Assembly (NCBI GenBank): GCA_001485605.1
Contig: FAON01000004.1
Location: 281,581-345,580 of the forward strand
Direction of reading: 5' to 3'
Length of the DNA stretch: 64,000 bases
Source of the DNA: Candidatus Kryptobacter tengchongensis
GTDB taxonomy: Bacteria > Bacteroidota > Ignavibacteria > Kryptoniales > Kryptoniaceae
Under the pieces are notes generated by a model that was given only the letters and a program-made list of their open reading frames with translations, did no database searches and was not told where the DNA came from. Shown here piece by piece: positions 1 to 11,598 of the stretch. The position numbers and the translations under genes are program-made. Position 1 is the stretch's first letter, and each line of letters opens with the position of its first letter.

Positions 1-933
1 ATCTGCTACTTCAGAATGAACGACATTGATAGAGCAAATAAATCAATAAATTCATTCAAACAAACATTCTTGAAATTTGACATTAAAAATTATCTTGCCG
101 AATTTCAAATTGAATTCGGTGGTTATTACTTCAGAAACAAAGATTTCACAAATGCAAAAAAAGTTTTTGACGATGTAATAAAGAATTACCCAGACTCAAG
201 ATTTTCACATCTTGCACACTACTGGCTTGCAAAAATTGATGAATACAACGGAAACATATCATCTGCAACAAAAACATTGCTTGAACTCAACAAGAAACCA
301 CTGGATAGAGAAACAAAATTGCGTGTTAATCTTTCGCTTGGAAACATTTACTTTAAACTTGAAAAATATGACTCCGCAACAATTTACTATAGATTTGTCG
401 TTGAAAGCGCAGAAAAACCACAGATTTTGCAATCCGCCATGAATAATTTGCTCGCATGTTATGAAGAGCTCGGATATTACGAACTCGTTATAGAACTCGC
501 AAGAAAATACATTGAAAAATTTCCAAACGCCGAAGATATAACCGATAAAAGAATAAAGATTGGAGTAATGTATGAAATGCTTGGTAATTATGACCTCGCA
601 TTAACTCATTTTCAAAAATTACTTGAAGAAGCAGATAAAGACCTTGAAGCCGAACTTCACTACTACATTGGTGAAGTCCTCTATTACAAGGGAGAATATG
701 AACAAGCAATACTTGAATTTTTAAAAGTCCCATACCTTGTTACGAAGAAAACAAAGATTGATTGGACTGCGAACGCATTTTATATGGCTGGGCAATCATA
801 TGAAAAGATGAAAAAATATGAACAAGCAATTAACATGTATCAGCAAATTATTGACCGACCTGGGATTGATCCAATTTTCAAGGCAGGAGCTCAGAAAGAA
901 ATTGAAAGAGTAAGGTCAATTTTAAAACAGTGA
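1..933 (+). CDS. Tetratricopeptide-repeat protein, 5' end cut by window edge
   Basis: The frame is open from base 1. The first Met at 16 lies inside the reading frame, so this is probably the C-terminal 310 or so residues of a longer protein. The visible part is a row of TPR helical pairs with the usual small and aromatic pattern (for example YYFRNKDFTNAKKVFDDVI, GNIYFKLEKYDSATIYY, GEYEQAILEFLKVPY, GQSYEKMKKYEQAINMYQQII). TPR solenoids of this kind mediate protein-protein contacts and in Gram-negatives often belong to envelope assembly (BamD/YbgF-like), but nothing here fixes a partner. It lies 48 bases upstream of an unknown gene and obgE on the same strand. The TPR assignment is firm; a specific function is not. 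Confidence 0.85.
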   Translation: MCYFRMNDIDRANKSINSFKQTFLKFDIKNYLAEFQIEFGGYYFRNKDFTNAKKVFDDVIKNYPDSRFSHLAHYWLAKIDEYNGNISSATKTLLELNKKPLDRETKLRVNLSLGNIYFKLEKYDSATIYYRFVVESAEKPQILQSAMNNLLACYEELGYYELVIELARKYIEKFPNAEDITDKRIKIGVMYEMLGNYDLALTHFQKLLEEADKDLEAELHYYIGEVLYYKGEYEQAILEFLKVPYLVTKKTKIDWTANAFYMAGQSYEKMKKYEQAINMYQQIIDRPGIDPIFKAGAQKEIERVRSILKQ

Positions 934-981
934 TCTTTTGACGATTTTAACTCAATTTTACAATAAAATTTGGATTAAAAA

Positions 982-4274
<3,293 letters not shown>

Positions 4275-6491
4275 TTAATCCCTTAGTAAATACTGGACTT
4301 TCAAGAAAAATTCCCTGTTTGTTTGCCTTACCCCGTACGGTTCTCCAAAATCAAGCAAATTGATAGTTGAACCAACATAAAAAATTGTGAACGGATTAAG
4401 TTTGAAACTTAACAATGGGAAAAATTGAACAGAGCCGCTAAAAGAATCATATTGTGTTATCAACCTCAAAAATAAATTTGGGTTGAATTGATAAATCCCA
4501 ACAAGACCAGCAACATAACCATCATAAAATAGTTCTTTCGTTTTTTCGTCCTCCAATCTCGCTTTTGTATACCAGATTGATAACTCAATTTTTTCGGTTG
4601 GCTTCAATTTAAAATAAACATTAAAATCTTTTGAGAGCCCAAGTCTTGGCTCACTTGTGCGATAAATCTTACGACCATATTCACCATTAAATTGAAGCGT
4701 TAAAAATTTAAACGGCACAGAATACACATTGGCGAAGATCCTGTGTATTTTCTCAAATTTACGACCCCCGAAGATTTCATCATTTACCGGGAGAAAACCA
4801 ACGAAAACATCGGTTTGGGTTTTTAACTGCAAACCGGCTCCAACTACCACCCATCTTTCCTTTCTTGTACCACTATAGTTGAACACAAGTCCTCCTTCAA
4901 CAAGCACGAATGCGATATCAACGATTGAATTCTTTGGATAAAATGTAAAGCGATTTTCTATGTTTATCTGTCTTCGGTTATTTGCTGTGACAAATCCAAG
5001 ATGAGGTTGAAATGTCGGAGAAAAATCACGGTAAGAAATCACAAATCCATGATGCTTTGTATCCCTCAAAAATCTAAAGAGCATACCAACACCAGAATAT
5101 CTTTCGCCGTTAAAAGTTGCATCATAACTTGTTTCCCCGAACTTTCTCTGACTTGAAAAAAGAAGTGAATCATTTATTTCCTTCGTCGCACTGTAAAGAA
5201 TTTGACCTCTAAAATAATAACTTTTCCAGAAAAAGTAATTCCAATCAAGCCCACCGACATAATTATAAGAGTTTGAAAGATTCCTCGCAGTAAAAAGCAA
5301 GCCAGCATAAGATTGCTCACCGAAATCGTATCTTACCCTGCCAAGATTTACCAACGATCTTAACCCCGTTTGAACTGTTGAACTTCCCTCTTCGCCAGGG
5401 ATAATGAAAGGGGTTTTCTCATCAAGCGAAGACAAATAAGCAATGGTTAAATTATTTGACTTCTGTTTAAGTTTAAACGCAAAAAGAGGATCATTTATCA
5501 TTCTTGAATAGAATACATTTACAGGTGTTTTAAAAACCTCGCTTCCCTCAAAAAAGAAAGGTCTCTTTTCAGGATAATAAAGTGCAAATGTGGTGTTAAC
5601 ACTTATTTGATATGCGTCCGTCTCAACCTGACTGAAATCTGGGTTTAAAACACCTTCAATTGTAAGTTCAGGATTTGGTGAAAACTTAACCCCAGTACCA
5701 CCTCTAACCCTAATTGGTTCATTTTTCATCCCAAGCGATGGATCAGTGTAACTTCTAATAGAGCCAGATTGATAACTCATAACATAAGGTAAAACTTCAA
5801 CAAATTTAACTGAACCAATATCATCTAAACCCGTTAATTTTCCCGATTGGCATAAAAGACAAGGGTTATTTTTATCAACTGGTGTCCAAGAGAAAACAAA
5901 TCTGCTTTTGCGTGGATAATTTCTCCCAATAAGTATATTCCATTCTTGATTTTCTCTCTTCGGAAACCTCAAACTTTTAAATGGAATTGCTATCTCAACT
6001 GTCCATCCAGAATCGCTTATCAATCCAGCAGAATGCCAAACAAAATCAAACATTATATCCTCCGAATTTCCCGTTCTCATCCCATCACCCTGAATTCCAT
6101 AAGGATTAACCGCCAATTCATATGCGTTTTGATTGTCCCCGTATGTGTCAATTATCAAAATAATGAAATCATCTTCCCAAATTTTATCCCTGTCGGTTAT
6201 GTGTGCCCTTATCTCATTTGGATTTGTATCATAGCAAACAAATCCAAAATAAAGATTTAACCCATCATAAAGAACCATTGCAGTTGTCTTTTGACTTGCA
6301 GGCTCATTATCAGTTATTTGAACTTCGTATTTTAACTCAACCTTTTCCGCATGCTTCCAAAATTCCTCCTCAAGTTTCCCATCAATGTTAATTACACCAT
6401 CAATTTTAAGTGCTTTGATCCTGTATTCTGTTTGAGAGTTTACCAATTGCATAGACGCAAAGGTCAAAAGTATAAGTAACAATCCACGCAT
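4275..6491 (-). CDS. Outer-membrane protein with CBM9-like N-domain and DUF5916 barrel
   Basis: 738 residues with a Sec signal peptide (about 1-19, ending VNSQ). Residues about 25-220 resemble a family 9 carbohydrate-binding/DOMON fold (KIDGVINIDGKLEEEFW, then LYDGLNLYFGFVCYD, SGWTVEIAIPFKSLRF). The rest is a DUF5916-type outer-membrane beta-barrel rich in aromatic, alternating strands (PEKRPFFFEGSEVF motif; last strand ends FLKVQYLLRD). Members are common in Bacteroidota and allied phyla; their substrates are not established, and a role in polymer binding or export is inference. It is transcribed toward the galactokinase-like gene with no bases between the stops. Confidence 0.88.
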   Translation of the reverse strand: MRGLLLILLTFASMQLVNSQTEYRIKALKIDGVINIDGKLEEEFWKHAEKVELKYEVQITDNEPASQKTTAMVLYDGLNLYFGFVCYDTNPNEIRAHITDRDKIWEDDFIILIIDTYGDNQNAYELAVNPYGIQGDGMRTGNSEDIMFDFVWHSAGLISDSGWTVEIAIPFKSLRFPKRENQEWNILIGRNYPRKSRFVFSWTPVDKNNPCLLCQSGKLTGLDDIGSVKFVEVLPYVMSYQSGSIRSYTDPSLGMKNEPIRVRGGTGVKFSPNPELTIEGVLNPDFSQVETDAYQISVNTTFALYYPEKRPFFFEGSEVFKTPVNVFYSRMINDPLFAFKLKQKSNNLTIAYLSSLDEKTPFIIPGEEGSSTVQTGLRSLVNLGRVRYDFGEQSYAGLLFTARNLSNSYNYVGGLDWNYFFWKSYYFRGQILYSATKEINDSLLFSSQRKFGETSYDATFNGERYSGVGMLFRFLRDTKHHGFVISYRDFSPTFQPHLGFVTANNRRQINIENRFTFYPKNSIVDIAFVLVEGGLVFNYSGTRKERWVVVGAGLQLKTQTDVFVGFLPVNDEIFGGRKFEKIHRIFANVYSVPFKFLTLQFNGEYGRKIYRTSEPRLGLSKDFNVYFKLKPTEKIELSIWYTKARLEDEKTKELFYDGYVAGLVGIYQFNPNLFLRLITQYDSFSGSVQFFPLLSFKLNPFTIFYVGSTINLLDFGEPYGVRQTNREFFLKVQYLLRD

Positions 6492-6648
6492 ATATTGTAT
6501 AAGATTTTGATTTTAAAAATTCCAATATCTGAATACGGAAGGCATAATTGGAAGGTTACACAAAAAACTTCTTGCGCCATAGCCTTTTGGCTTTGACGCT
6601 GCTAATCATAACCCACATATAAAACCATGTTAAGAGGTGAAAGTGACC

Positions 6649-6969
6649 ATGTTTAACTTGCAAAGAGCCAAAAAATCTCCTACCATCTTCTGTCGCCTTA
6701 CCGGTATTACACCTCAAGCCTTTGAGAAACTTATGACTGTCCTCAAAAAGCCTATCCTGAATTTGAAAGGAAAAGGTTGTCAAGGAGGGAAAGGGAAAGA
6801 GAAATAGGTGCAGGGGGAAAGTTCAAGTTGTCTTTGGAAGAGAGGGTCTTTATGACCCTTTTCTCTCTTCGCCACTACACTACTTACACTCTTTTGGGTT
6901 TCCTTTTTGAACTTCATGAGAGCAACGCTTATCGCAATTTTTGAGAGAACACCTCCCTTTGCTAGAGAG
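6649..6969 (+). pseudogene. IS5-like transposase, N-terminal fragment
   Basis: Reading from ATG 6649 gives a 52-residue start (LTGITPQAFEKLMTVLKK) ending at TAG 6805. In another frame, 6819-6944 encodes KFKLSLEERVFMTLFSLRHY, then TYTLLGFLFELHESNAYRNF and a TGA. Together these resemble the helix-turn-helix domain at the start of IS5-group DDE transposases (LTGxSPExFExLL ... LSLEDxLxxTLxYLRxYxTYxxLxxxFxxSEST). At least one frameshift and two stops make it non-functional. The small inverted-repeat element at 6970 cuts it off. Confidence 0.75.
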
Positions 6970-7103
6970 AGGCTGTGTCATAACCTCTTTTATCATCAGT
7001 AAAATCTTCACACATTATATATGATTTGCTTAATTTTTCATTCCTATAACTTGCCCGTTAAAAGAGCAAAATAGCCACTTTTAGCTAATTAAGACACAGC
7101 CTC
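6970..7103. repeat. MITE-like element, copy 1
   Basis: A 134-base element with perfect 11-base terminal inverted repeats, GAGGCTGTGTC at 6970-6980 and GACACAGCCTC at 7093-7103, and no ORF. Its ends match copy 2 at 8573-8874: both begin with TTATCA(T/C)CAGTAAAATCTTCA after the repeat and end with TTTTAGCTAATTAAGACAC before it. The copies are in direct orientation. Flanking tracts are AGAGA on the left and TATAAA on the right. Mobilisation by a transposase elsewhere in the genome is inferred. Confidence 0.75.
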
Positions 7104-7190
7104 TATAAAATAGAGAGTCGGCGAAGCTCCAAAGGAGTCCCTTAGGGACGATCCCTTCGGGAGGGGAATTAAAGGGGGTGAACTGAAATA
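7104..7190. repeat. Palindromic repeat, short nested form
   Basis: Right half of the genome repeat seen at 8268 and 37171 (ATAGAGAG, then GGAATTAAAGGGGGTGA). It contains a shortened copy of the nested mosaic module at 7118-7162 (starts TCGGCGAAGCTCCAAAGGAG, ends GGGACGATCCCTTCGGG). The matching left half of this repeat lies beside MITE copy 2, at 8545-8572. From 7190 to 7310 I see no gene or further repeat. Confidence 0.65.
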
Positions 7191-7310
7191 AAGTTGGACA
7201 ATAACAAGGTAAGTGTCGTTATCGCTAAGCAACTCCTCTGGGCAAGCGTAAATGTAACAATCTTATATTGACTCGCCCTTTGCAAAGAGATAAAAAGATA
7301 AGTTAAAATA

Positions 7311-7355
7311 AAGTGAGCAAACTCACTTGACAAATTAATTTTGCTTTTTTAAATT
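7311..7355 (+). promoter_or_regulatory. Promoter and operator-like palindrome of the T9SS propeller gene
   Basis: A -35 TTGACA at 7327-7332 and a -10 TAAATT at 7350-7355 are separated by exactly 17 bases. Overlapping the -35 by two bases is a perfect inverted repeat, AAGTGAG (7311-7317), CAAA, CTCACTT (7322-7328), placed as a regulator site would be. The gene starts about 49 bases after the -10. A repressor or activator site is inference. Confidence 0.5.
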
Positions 7356-7403
7356 AAAAACGAAAAAAATTAAACAGGGTTTAAACTAAAGAAGGTGGAA
7401 GCC

Positions 7404-8270
7404 ATGAAAAGAGAGATTTTATTATCCCTTTCACTTATTTTATTTTTCGCTTTTTCATTTTCACAAAATCCAGAATGGATTAATTTCACTTATGGTAATT
7501 ACATTGGGGCACTTGCGATTGAGGGAGAGTATATTTGGGTTGGGACAAGTGGTGGTTTGATTAAGTTAAATATGCTAACTGGTGAGAAGGTTACTTATAA
7601 CAGGGCAAATTCAGGTCTGCCAGATAATTGGGTTTGGGCTGTTGCAATGGATGGGCAGGGAAACAAATGGATTGGGACAAATTGGGGATTAGCAAAGTTT
7701 GATGGAGTGAATTGGACAGTTTATAACACTTCAAATTCAGGTCTGCCAAGTAATTATGTTTTTGCTATTGCGATAGATGTGCAGGGGAACAAATGGATTG
7801 GGACATCAAATGGATTAGCAAAGTTTGATGGAGTGAATTGGACAGTTTATAACACTTCAAATTCAGGTCTGCCAAGTAATTATGTTTTTGCTATTGCGAT
7901 AGATGTGCAGGGGAACAAATGGATTGGGACAAGTGGGGGTCTTGCGGTATACAGGGAGGGTGGAGTGATACTTGATGTTTATGAGAAAGATAAAGAGATA
8001 ACACCGAGAGAATTTGCATTATATCAGAATTATCCAAATCCATTTAATCCATCAACTTTTATAATTTTTGATTTGCCGAGGGAAGCGAAAGTTAAGCTCG
8101 GTGTGTATGATGTTATGGGTAGGTTGGTGAGGGTTTTGGTTGATGAACAGATGCAAGCGGGCAGGTATAGAGTTGAGTTCAGGGGTGATGGATTGGCAAG
8201 TGGGGTTTATTTTTACAGGCTTGAGGCTGGTGGTTTTGTGAGTGTTAAGAAGATGGTTTTGGTTAAGTGA
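7404..8270 (+). CDS. Secreted two-component-regulator-type propeller protein with T9SS sorting domain
   Basis: I start at ATG 7404, preceded by the ribosome site AAGGTGG at 7392-7398, rather than the in-frame GTG at 7395. A signal peptide (about 1-22, FFAFSFSQ) leads into propeller repeats of the WIGTxxGLAKFDGxNWTxYNT type. The C-terminal 80 or so residues are a type IX secretion type A sorting domain (YQNYPNPFNPST, GVYDVMGRLVRVL, LASGVYFYRLEAG, ending KKMVLVK). Export across the outer membrane and surface attachment are expected. Only about four propeller units are present, so it is short for a complete propeller. Two units are nearly identical 126-base direct repeats. The stop codon lies in a genome repeat. 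Confidence 0.9.
   Translation: MKREILLSLSLILFFAFSFSQNPEWINFTYGNYIGALAIEGEYIWVGTSGGLIKLNMLTGEKVTYNRANSGLPDNWVWAVAMDGQGNKWIGTNWGLAKFDGVNWTVYNTSNSGLPSNYVFAIAIDVQGNKWIGTSNGLAKFDGVNWTVYNTSNSGLPSNYVFAIAIDVQGNKWIGTSGGLAVYREGGVILDVYEKDKEITPREFALYQNYPNPFNPSTFIIFDLPREAKVKLGVYDVMGRLVRVLVDEQMQAGRYRVEFRGDGLASGVYFYRLEAGGFVSVKKMVLVK
7665..7916 (+). repeat. Two near-identical 126-base tandem coding repeats
   Basis: Units at 7665-7790 and 7791-7916 each encode 42 residues (WIGTS/N..GLAKFDGVNWT ... AIAIDVQGNK) and are almost base-identical, including silent positions. That points to recent duplication. Since 126 bases is a multiple of three, copy-number change keeps the frame. Confidence 0.85.
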
Positions 8271-8572
8271 CTCACCCCCTGTCCCCCTCTCTAAAATTAG
8301 AGAGGGGGAATTAAAGGGGGTGAGTTGAAAAATGACTTTTTGAAATCGTTTCTTACCCTTACAACTCTATCTATAAGAGAAGTGAAGAAGTTGACTCACC
8401 CCTTGCTAAAAATTGACTCATCTCCTAACCCCCTCTCTATAAAATAGAGAGGGGGAATTAAAGGGGGTGAGTTGAAAAATGACTTTTTGAAATTGCTTCT
8501 CGCCCACTAACCCTCTCTCTAAAATTGTAAAGGGGTAAAGAAATTGACTCACCCCCTGACCCTCTCTATAAA
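8268..8572. repeat. Cluster of nested palindromic repeats
   Basis: Three copies or partial copies of one repeat. Copy 1 starts at the TGA of the preceding gene (8268-8329): TGACTCACCCCCT, then CCCCCTCTCT, a short AT core, AGAGAGGGGG, and AGGGGGTGAGT. Two inverted arm pairs are therefore nested. A following tail (about 8330-8350, ATGACTTTTTGAAAT) recurs after the second copy. The second copy spans about 8412-8484. A third, left half only, spans 8545-8572 and is broken by MITE copy 2. There is no gene in this stretch. Confidence 0.8.
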
Positions 8573-8874
8573 GAGGTTGTGTCGCAACCCCTTTTTTTAT
8601 CACCAGTAAAATCTTCATAAATTGATAACATAAATTACCAAATACATAATCAGGAGATAAAATCATGCTAAACATCCGACCATATACTAACAAACAACAA
8701 CTTTTATTTCCACTCCCCAAAGGGATCGTCCCTAAGGTCCAAAGGTCCTATGGACTCCTTAGGAGACCCTCCAAGGGAGTCCTTTCGGACCTTAGGGGGA
8801 CCACTTCGTAGCTTCGCCGACATATCATCCAGCAAAGCAAAATGGCTATTTTTAGCTAATTAAGACACAGCCTC
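8573..8874. repeat. MITE-like element, copy 2, carrying a nested repeat
   Basis: Same ends as copy 1 (GAGGTTGTGTC at 8573-8583 with one mismatch, GACACAGCCTC at 8864-8874), same orientation, but 302 bases long. A mosaic repeat module lies inside it at 8715-8820. The left flank is CTCTCTATAAA and the right flank CAGAGAGGG. Confidence 0.75.
8715..8820 (-). repeat. Nested mosaic palindromic module
   Basis: Read on the minus strand it starts TCGGCGAAGCT and ends in GGGACGATCCC. It matches 37326 onward almost base for base (CCCCTAAGGTCCGAAAGGAC, TCCTAAGGAGTCCATAGGAC). It consists of short overlapping palindromes and is inserted in MITE copy 2 in the opposite orientation to the copies at 7118 and 37326. 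Confidence 0.7.
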
Positions 8875-9240
8875 CAGAGAGGGTAAGGGAGAAATTTGTT
8901 GGAAGAGATGCCAGAGATAGAGTTGCTGATAGACGCAACAGAACAAGAGAGGCGGAGACCGAAGGAAGGGAGAAAGAAGAGACATGTGATAAAGAGCCAA
9001 GTAGTTGTTGAGAAGAGAGAGGGGTTGATTTTGGATGTTTCAAATTGGATGGAAGGGGAATCAGATTTTCGGTGGGAGGTATCGTGGGAGTGGGAAGAGA
9101 TATGAAGAGATGGTAAAATTGTTGCCAAGATTGGTGAACATGGAGTAGATGAGGAGGGATGGGGGATGGAATGGATGATGTGAAAGAAAAAGGAGAAGAA
9201 AGTTGACAGAGAAAAGGTAGGGGAATGATTATTTTGCTAT
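8875..9240 (+). pseudogene. IS5-like transposase, DDE-domain fragment
   Basis: The frame at 8887-9105 encodes LLEEMPEIELLIDATEQERR, then RPKEGRKKRHVIKSQVVVEK and GLILDVSNWM, ending at TGA. IDATEQ plus KKRHxxKxQVVV is the first catalytic-Asp region of IS5-group (DDE_Tnp_4) transposases. The usual dozen residues between RPK and the KKRH block are missing, so there is an internal deletion. Beyond 9105 the frame is broken. It pairs with the N-terminal fragment at 6649-6969 on the other side of the insert. Confidence 0.75.
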
Positions 9241-9307
9241 CACGCAAGAAGTTTAAAGATGGCTTCTTTATGTTTCGCCTTTCAAGGATGGTGATGGAAA
9301 AATTATT

Positions 9308-9330
9308 AGCCCGCCCAAATTGGGCGGGCT
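9308..9330 (-). terminator. Rho-independent terminator after the TonB receptor
   Basis: Near-perfect hairpin AGCCCGCCCAA / TTGGGCGGGCT, followed on the minus strand by AATAATTTTT. It lies about 30 bases beyond the receptor stop. Confidence 0.8.
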
Positions 9331-9360
9331 TATGAAAAACATATTTTACTTCAATCTAAA

Positions 9361-11529
9361 TCAAAACAATACATGATAAACCAAACTGATATTTCTTCCA
9401 GGCATCGGTGCAAAATTCTTTATCCTTGAGAGATGGTCATAGTATGTCTTGTTCATTAAATTCTCAACATTCAAATTTATCTCATGAGCAAGCCCAGAGA
9501 AAGGCAACCTGAATCCAAGATGCAAATTAACAATCGTATAACCAGATGTCCTGGTTTCTTCAGGTGCAACTTTATTTTGCGATGAAACTGCTTTAACCTC
9601 AATCCCAAAGTTATATCTGCTTGTTCTATACTCAATCCCCGCTATCATCCGAAGCGGTGGAATCATAGGTAAATACTCGTTTGTCTCTCTTTTCCTTCCC
9701 TCAACATAATCAAAAAGTAGAGAGGTGTTTAAATTTTTAAATAATTCACGCTCAATCTTTATCTCAAATCCACGCAAGATAGCATTCGCTGAAGTGTATT
9801 CATAAATTGGAAGACTTGATACAGAATCAATCTCCCCAGTTGGGGTTGCATAAATATAATTATCAATGTAATTTACAAAACCTGAGATTTCCGCATTCGT
9901 CTTGGATGTAAGCAATTTAAATGAAAGATCAAATTCGTTTGATACCTCCACTCTTAAATTCGGGTTCCCAACTTCAAAGCTCATCGTCCCAAGATGTGGT
10001 CCATAGGCAAAAAGCTCTTGAAGAGCGGGGACTCTGAAACCACGAGAAAAATTGAAAGATATAACCGCTGGGTCAGTCACCTTATAAATCAGACCAACTG
10101 AACTTGACAAAACATTAAAATTCTTTTTCTGCGCTGGCAAACTTTCAAATTCTTTTGACTTAACAGATGCCAAATCATATCTTATACCTGCTTGCAAATT
10201 CAATCTTTTAATTTCAATCTCTTCGTAAAAAATCAAAGACGCAAGATAAAGCCCAGCATCGGCGAAAAACTTCTCTTCCCCAACTGTGTTGTAATTTTGA
10301 TATAAAAAGCTAAACCCAAACATACCCGAGAGATTACCTACCTTCCCATGCTTTAACTTTAAATCAGCTCCGCTGTTTTTTATTTTTATATGCGTCGCAA
10401 CCTCACCATCTTCTATCTCTTTATGATCGTAATCAGTTTGACTTAGCATCAATTCAACTCCTTGAATCATTGGACTTTCAAACTTAATATCCGATTTAAA
10501 CGCAAGCCTATTTCTATTAATCTTAAATCTTGGCTCTTCATCTTCCTCCGTTGGTATTCCATAATTTCCTTGAAAATTTCTAAATGATAGACCTACACTT
10601 GCATTTTTAATATGATAAGCAAGCCCAAATGCAGAGGTTAGATTTTCAGTATCAGTGTTTTTGAGAGTTTTGATCGGCGTTTTCGTATCTCCACTTTTTC
10701 TATACCCAAATTCACCTCTTACGCCGAAATTTTTAATTCCATAATCAATTGCACCAGATCCCGCTAAAGATGAATTAACAGTTGCGCCATTGAACCTAAA
10801 TGAACCTCTCAATTTATCGTGCACAGTTTTTGGTATATCCTCGGTAATTATATTTATCAAGCCACCGACAGAATTAACGCCATAAAACAAACTTGCTGGA
10901 CCACGAACTATCTCAACTCTTTCCAACGAAACGGGATCAAACGAAATAGCATGGTCAGCAGATAAATCTGAGGCATCCCCAATTCTCACCCCGTTATCAA
11001 GGATAAGAATTCTCGTCCCTGTTAAACCGCGAATCACAGGTCGCCCAACGAATGATCCATTGTATTCAAGATTTACCCCCGGCTCATAAGAAAGCGTCTT
11101 CGCAATGTTATCCCCTAATCTTAACCCAAGTTTATCCTCATCAAGAACAGCAACTGGCTGATATATCTCAAAAGCACTTCTTTCATACATTGACCCTGTC
11201 ACAACAACTCCAGGAAGTGAAATGACTGTTTGTTCAAGTTCAATGCTCACTTCAACTGTTTCTCCATCACTCACATTTATTCTTTTTCTAAATTTCTTAT
11301 AACCAATGTAACTTACTTCAATTGTGTATTCACCACTTGGCACTTTGTCAATAATAAAACTTCCATCAAATTTAGTTATTGTTCCCTTTTTAAGTTCAAT
11401 TAAATGAACATCCGCTGAGGGCAATGGTTCATGATTTGCCTTATCTATAACTTTTCCTTTTATTGTCCCTTGTGAAATTAAACTTGTATAAAATCCCAAA
11501 ATAAGGACAAAAATTGCAATTATACGCAT
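9361..11529 (-). CDS. TonB-dependent outer-membrane receptor
   Basis: 722 residues. A signal peptide (1-19) is followed by a carboxypeptidase-regulatory-like domain (about 20-105, GTIKGKVIDKANHEPLPSAD, IEVSYIGYKKFRK). Next come a plug domain (about 110-230, LGDNIAKTLSYEPGV, RGLTGTRILILDNGVR, VERVEIVRGPASLFYG) and a 22-strand barrel closing with VENLMNKTYYDHL and a terminal Phe (LVYHVLF). This family imports metal chelates or other ligands using TonB-ExbBD energy. The ligand is not given by sequence. A small membrane protein with clustered His lies just upstream, as seen beside some copper or zinc receptors. Confidence 0.93.
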   Translation of the reverse strand: MRIIAIFVLILGFYTSLISQGTIKGKVIDKANHEPLPSADVHLIELKKGTITKFDGSFIIDKVPSGEYTIEVSYIGYKKFRKRINVSDGETVEVSIELEQTVISLPGVVVTGSMYERSAFEIYQPVAVLDEDKLGLRLGDNIAKTLSYEPGVNLEYNGSFVGRPVIRGLTGTRILILDNGVRIGDASDLSADHAISFDPVSLERVEIVRGPASLFYGVNSVGGLINIITEDIPKTVHDKLRGSFRFNGATVNSSLAGSGAIDYGIKNFGVRGEFGYRKSGDTKTPIKTLKNTDTENLTSAFGLAYHIKNASVGLSFRNFQGNYGIPTEEDEEPRFKINRNRLAFKSDIKFESPMIQGVELMLSQTDYDHKEIEDGEVATHIKIKNSGADLKLKHGKVGNLSGMFGFSFLYQNYNTVGEEKFFADAGLYLASLIFYEEIEIKRLNLQAGIRYDLASVKSKEFESLPAQKKNFNVLSSSVGLIYKVTDPAVISFNFSRGFRVPALQELFAYGPHLGTMSFEVGNPNLRVEVSNEFDLSFKLLTSKTNAEISGFVNYIDNYIYATPTGEIDSVSSLPIYEYTSANAILRGFEIKIERELFKNLNTSLLFDYVEGRKRETNEYLPMIPPLRMIAGIEYRTSRYNFGIEVKAVSSQNKVAPEETRTSGYTIVNLHLGFRLPFSGLAHEINLNVENLMNKTYYDHLSRIKNFAPMPGRNISLVYHVLF

Positions 11530-11598
11530 AGCACCTCATGAAATTTTAGTTTTTAAAAATTTACAGTTCAACTTGAAGGAAAAGAGAGAACTAAAGGC

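Larger units (their letters stand above)
6566..9253. mobile_element. Decayed IS5-like insertion sequence split by a 1.9-kb insert
   Basis: The two halves of a broken DDE transposase (6649-6969 and 8875-9240) lie in the same orientation. The outer ends carry imperfect inverted repeats: ACTTCTTGCGCCATAGC starting at about 6567, and the reverse complement of GCTATcaCGCAAGAAGT ending at about 9252, which match at 15 of 17 positions. Without the insert (6970-8874) the element would be roughly 0.78 kb, slightly short for an IS5-group IS and in line with internal deletion. No target duplication is obvious at the outer ends. Confidence 0.65.

Noticed and set aside
6556..6783. 75-codon minus-strand frame
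   Set aside because: It lies opposite the N-terminal transposase fragment and the IS end and has no family features.
8418..8720. 100-codon minus-strand frame
   Set aside because: It runs through palindromic repeats and a MITE; composition is that of the repeats.
8852..9247. 131-codon minus-strand frame rich in Ser/Leu/Pro
   Set aside because: It is the reverse of the DDE transposase fragment, which reads clearly on the plus strand.
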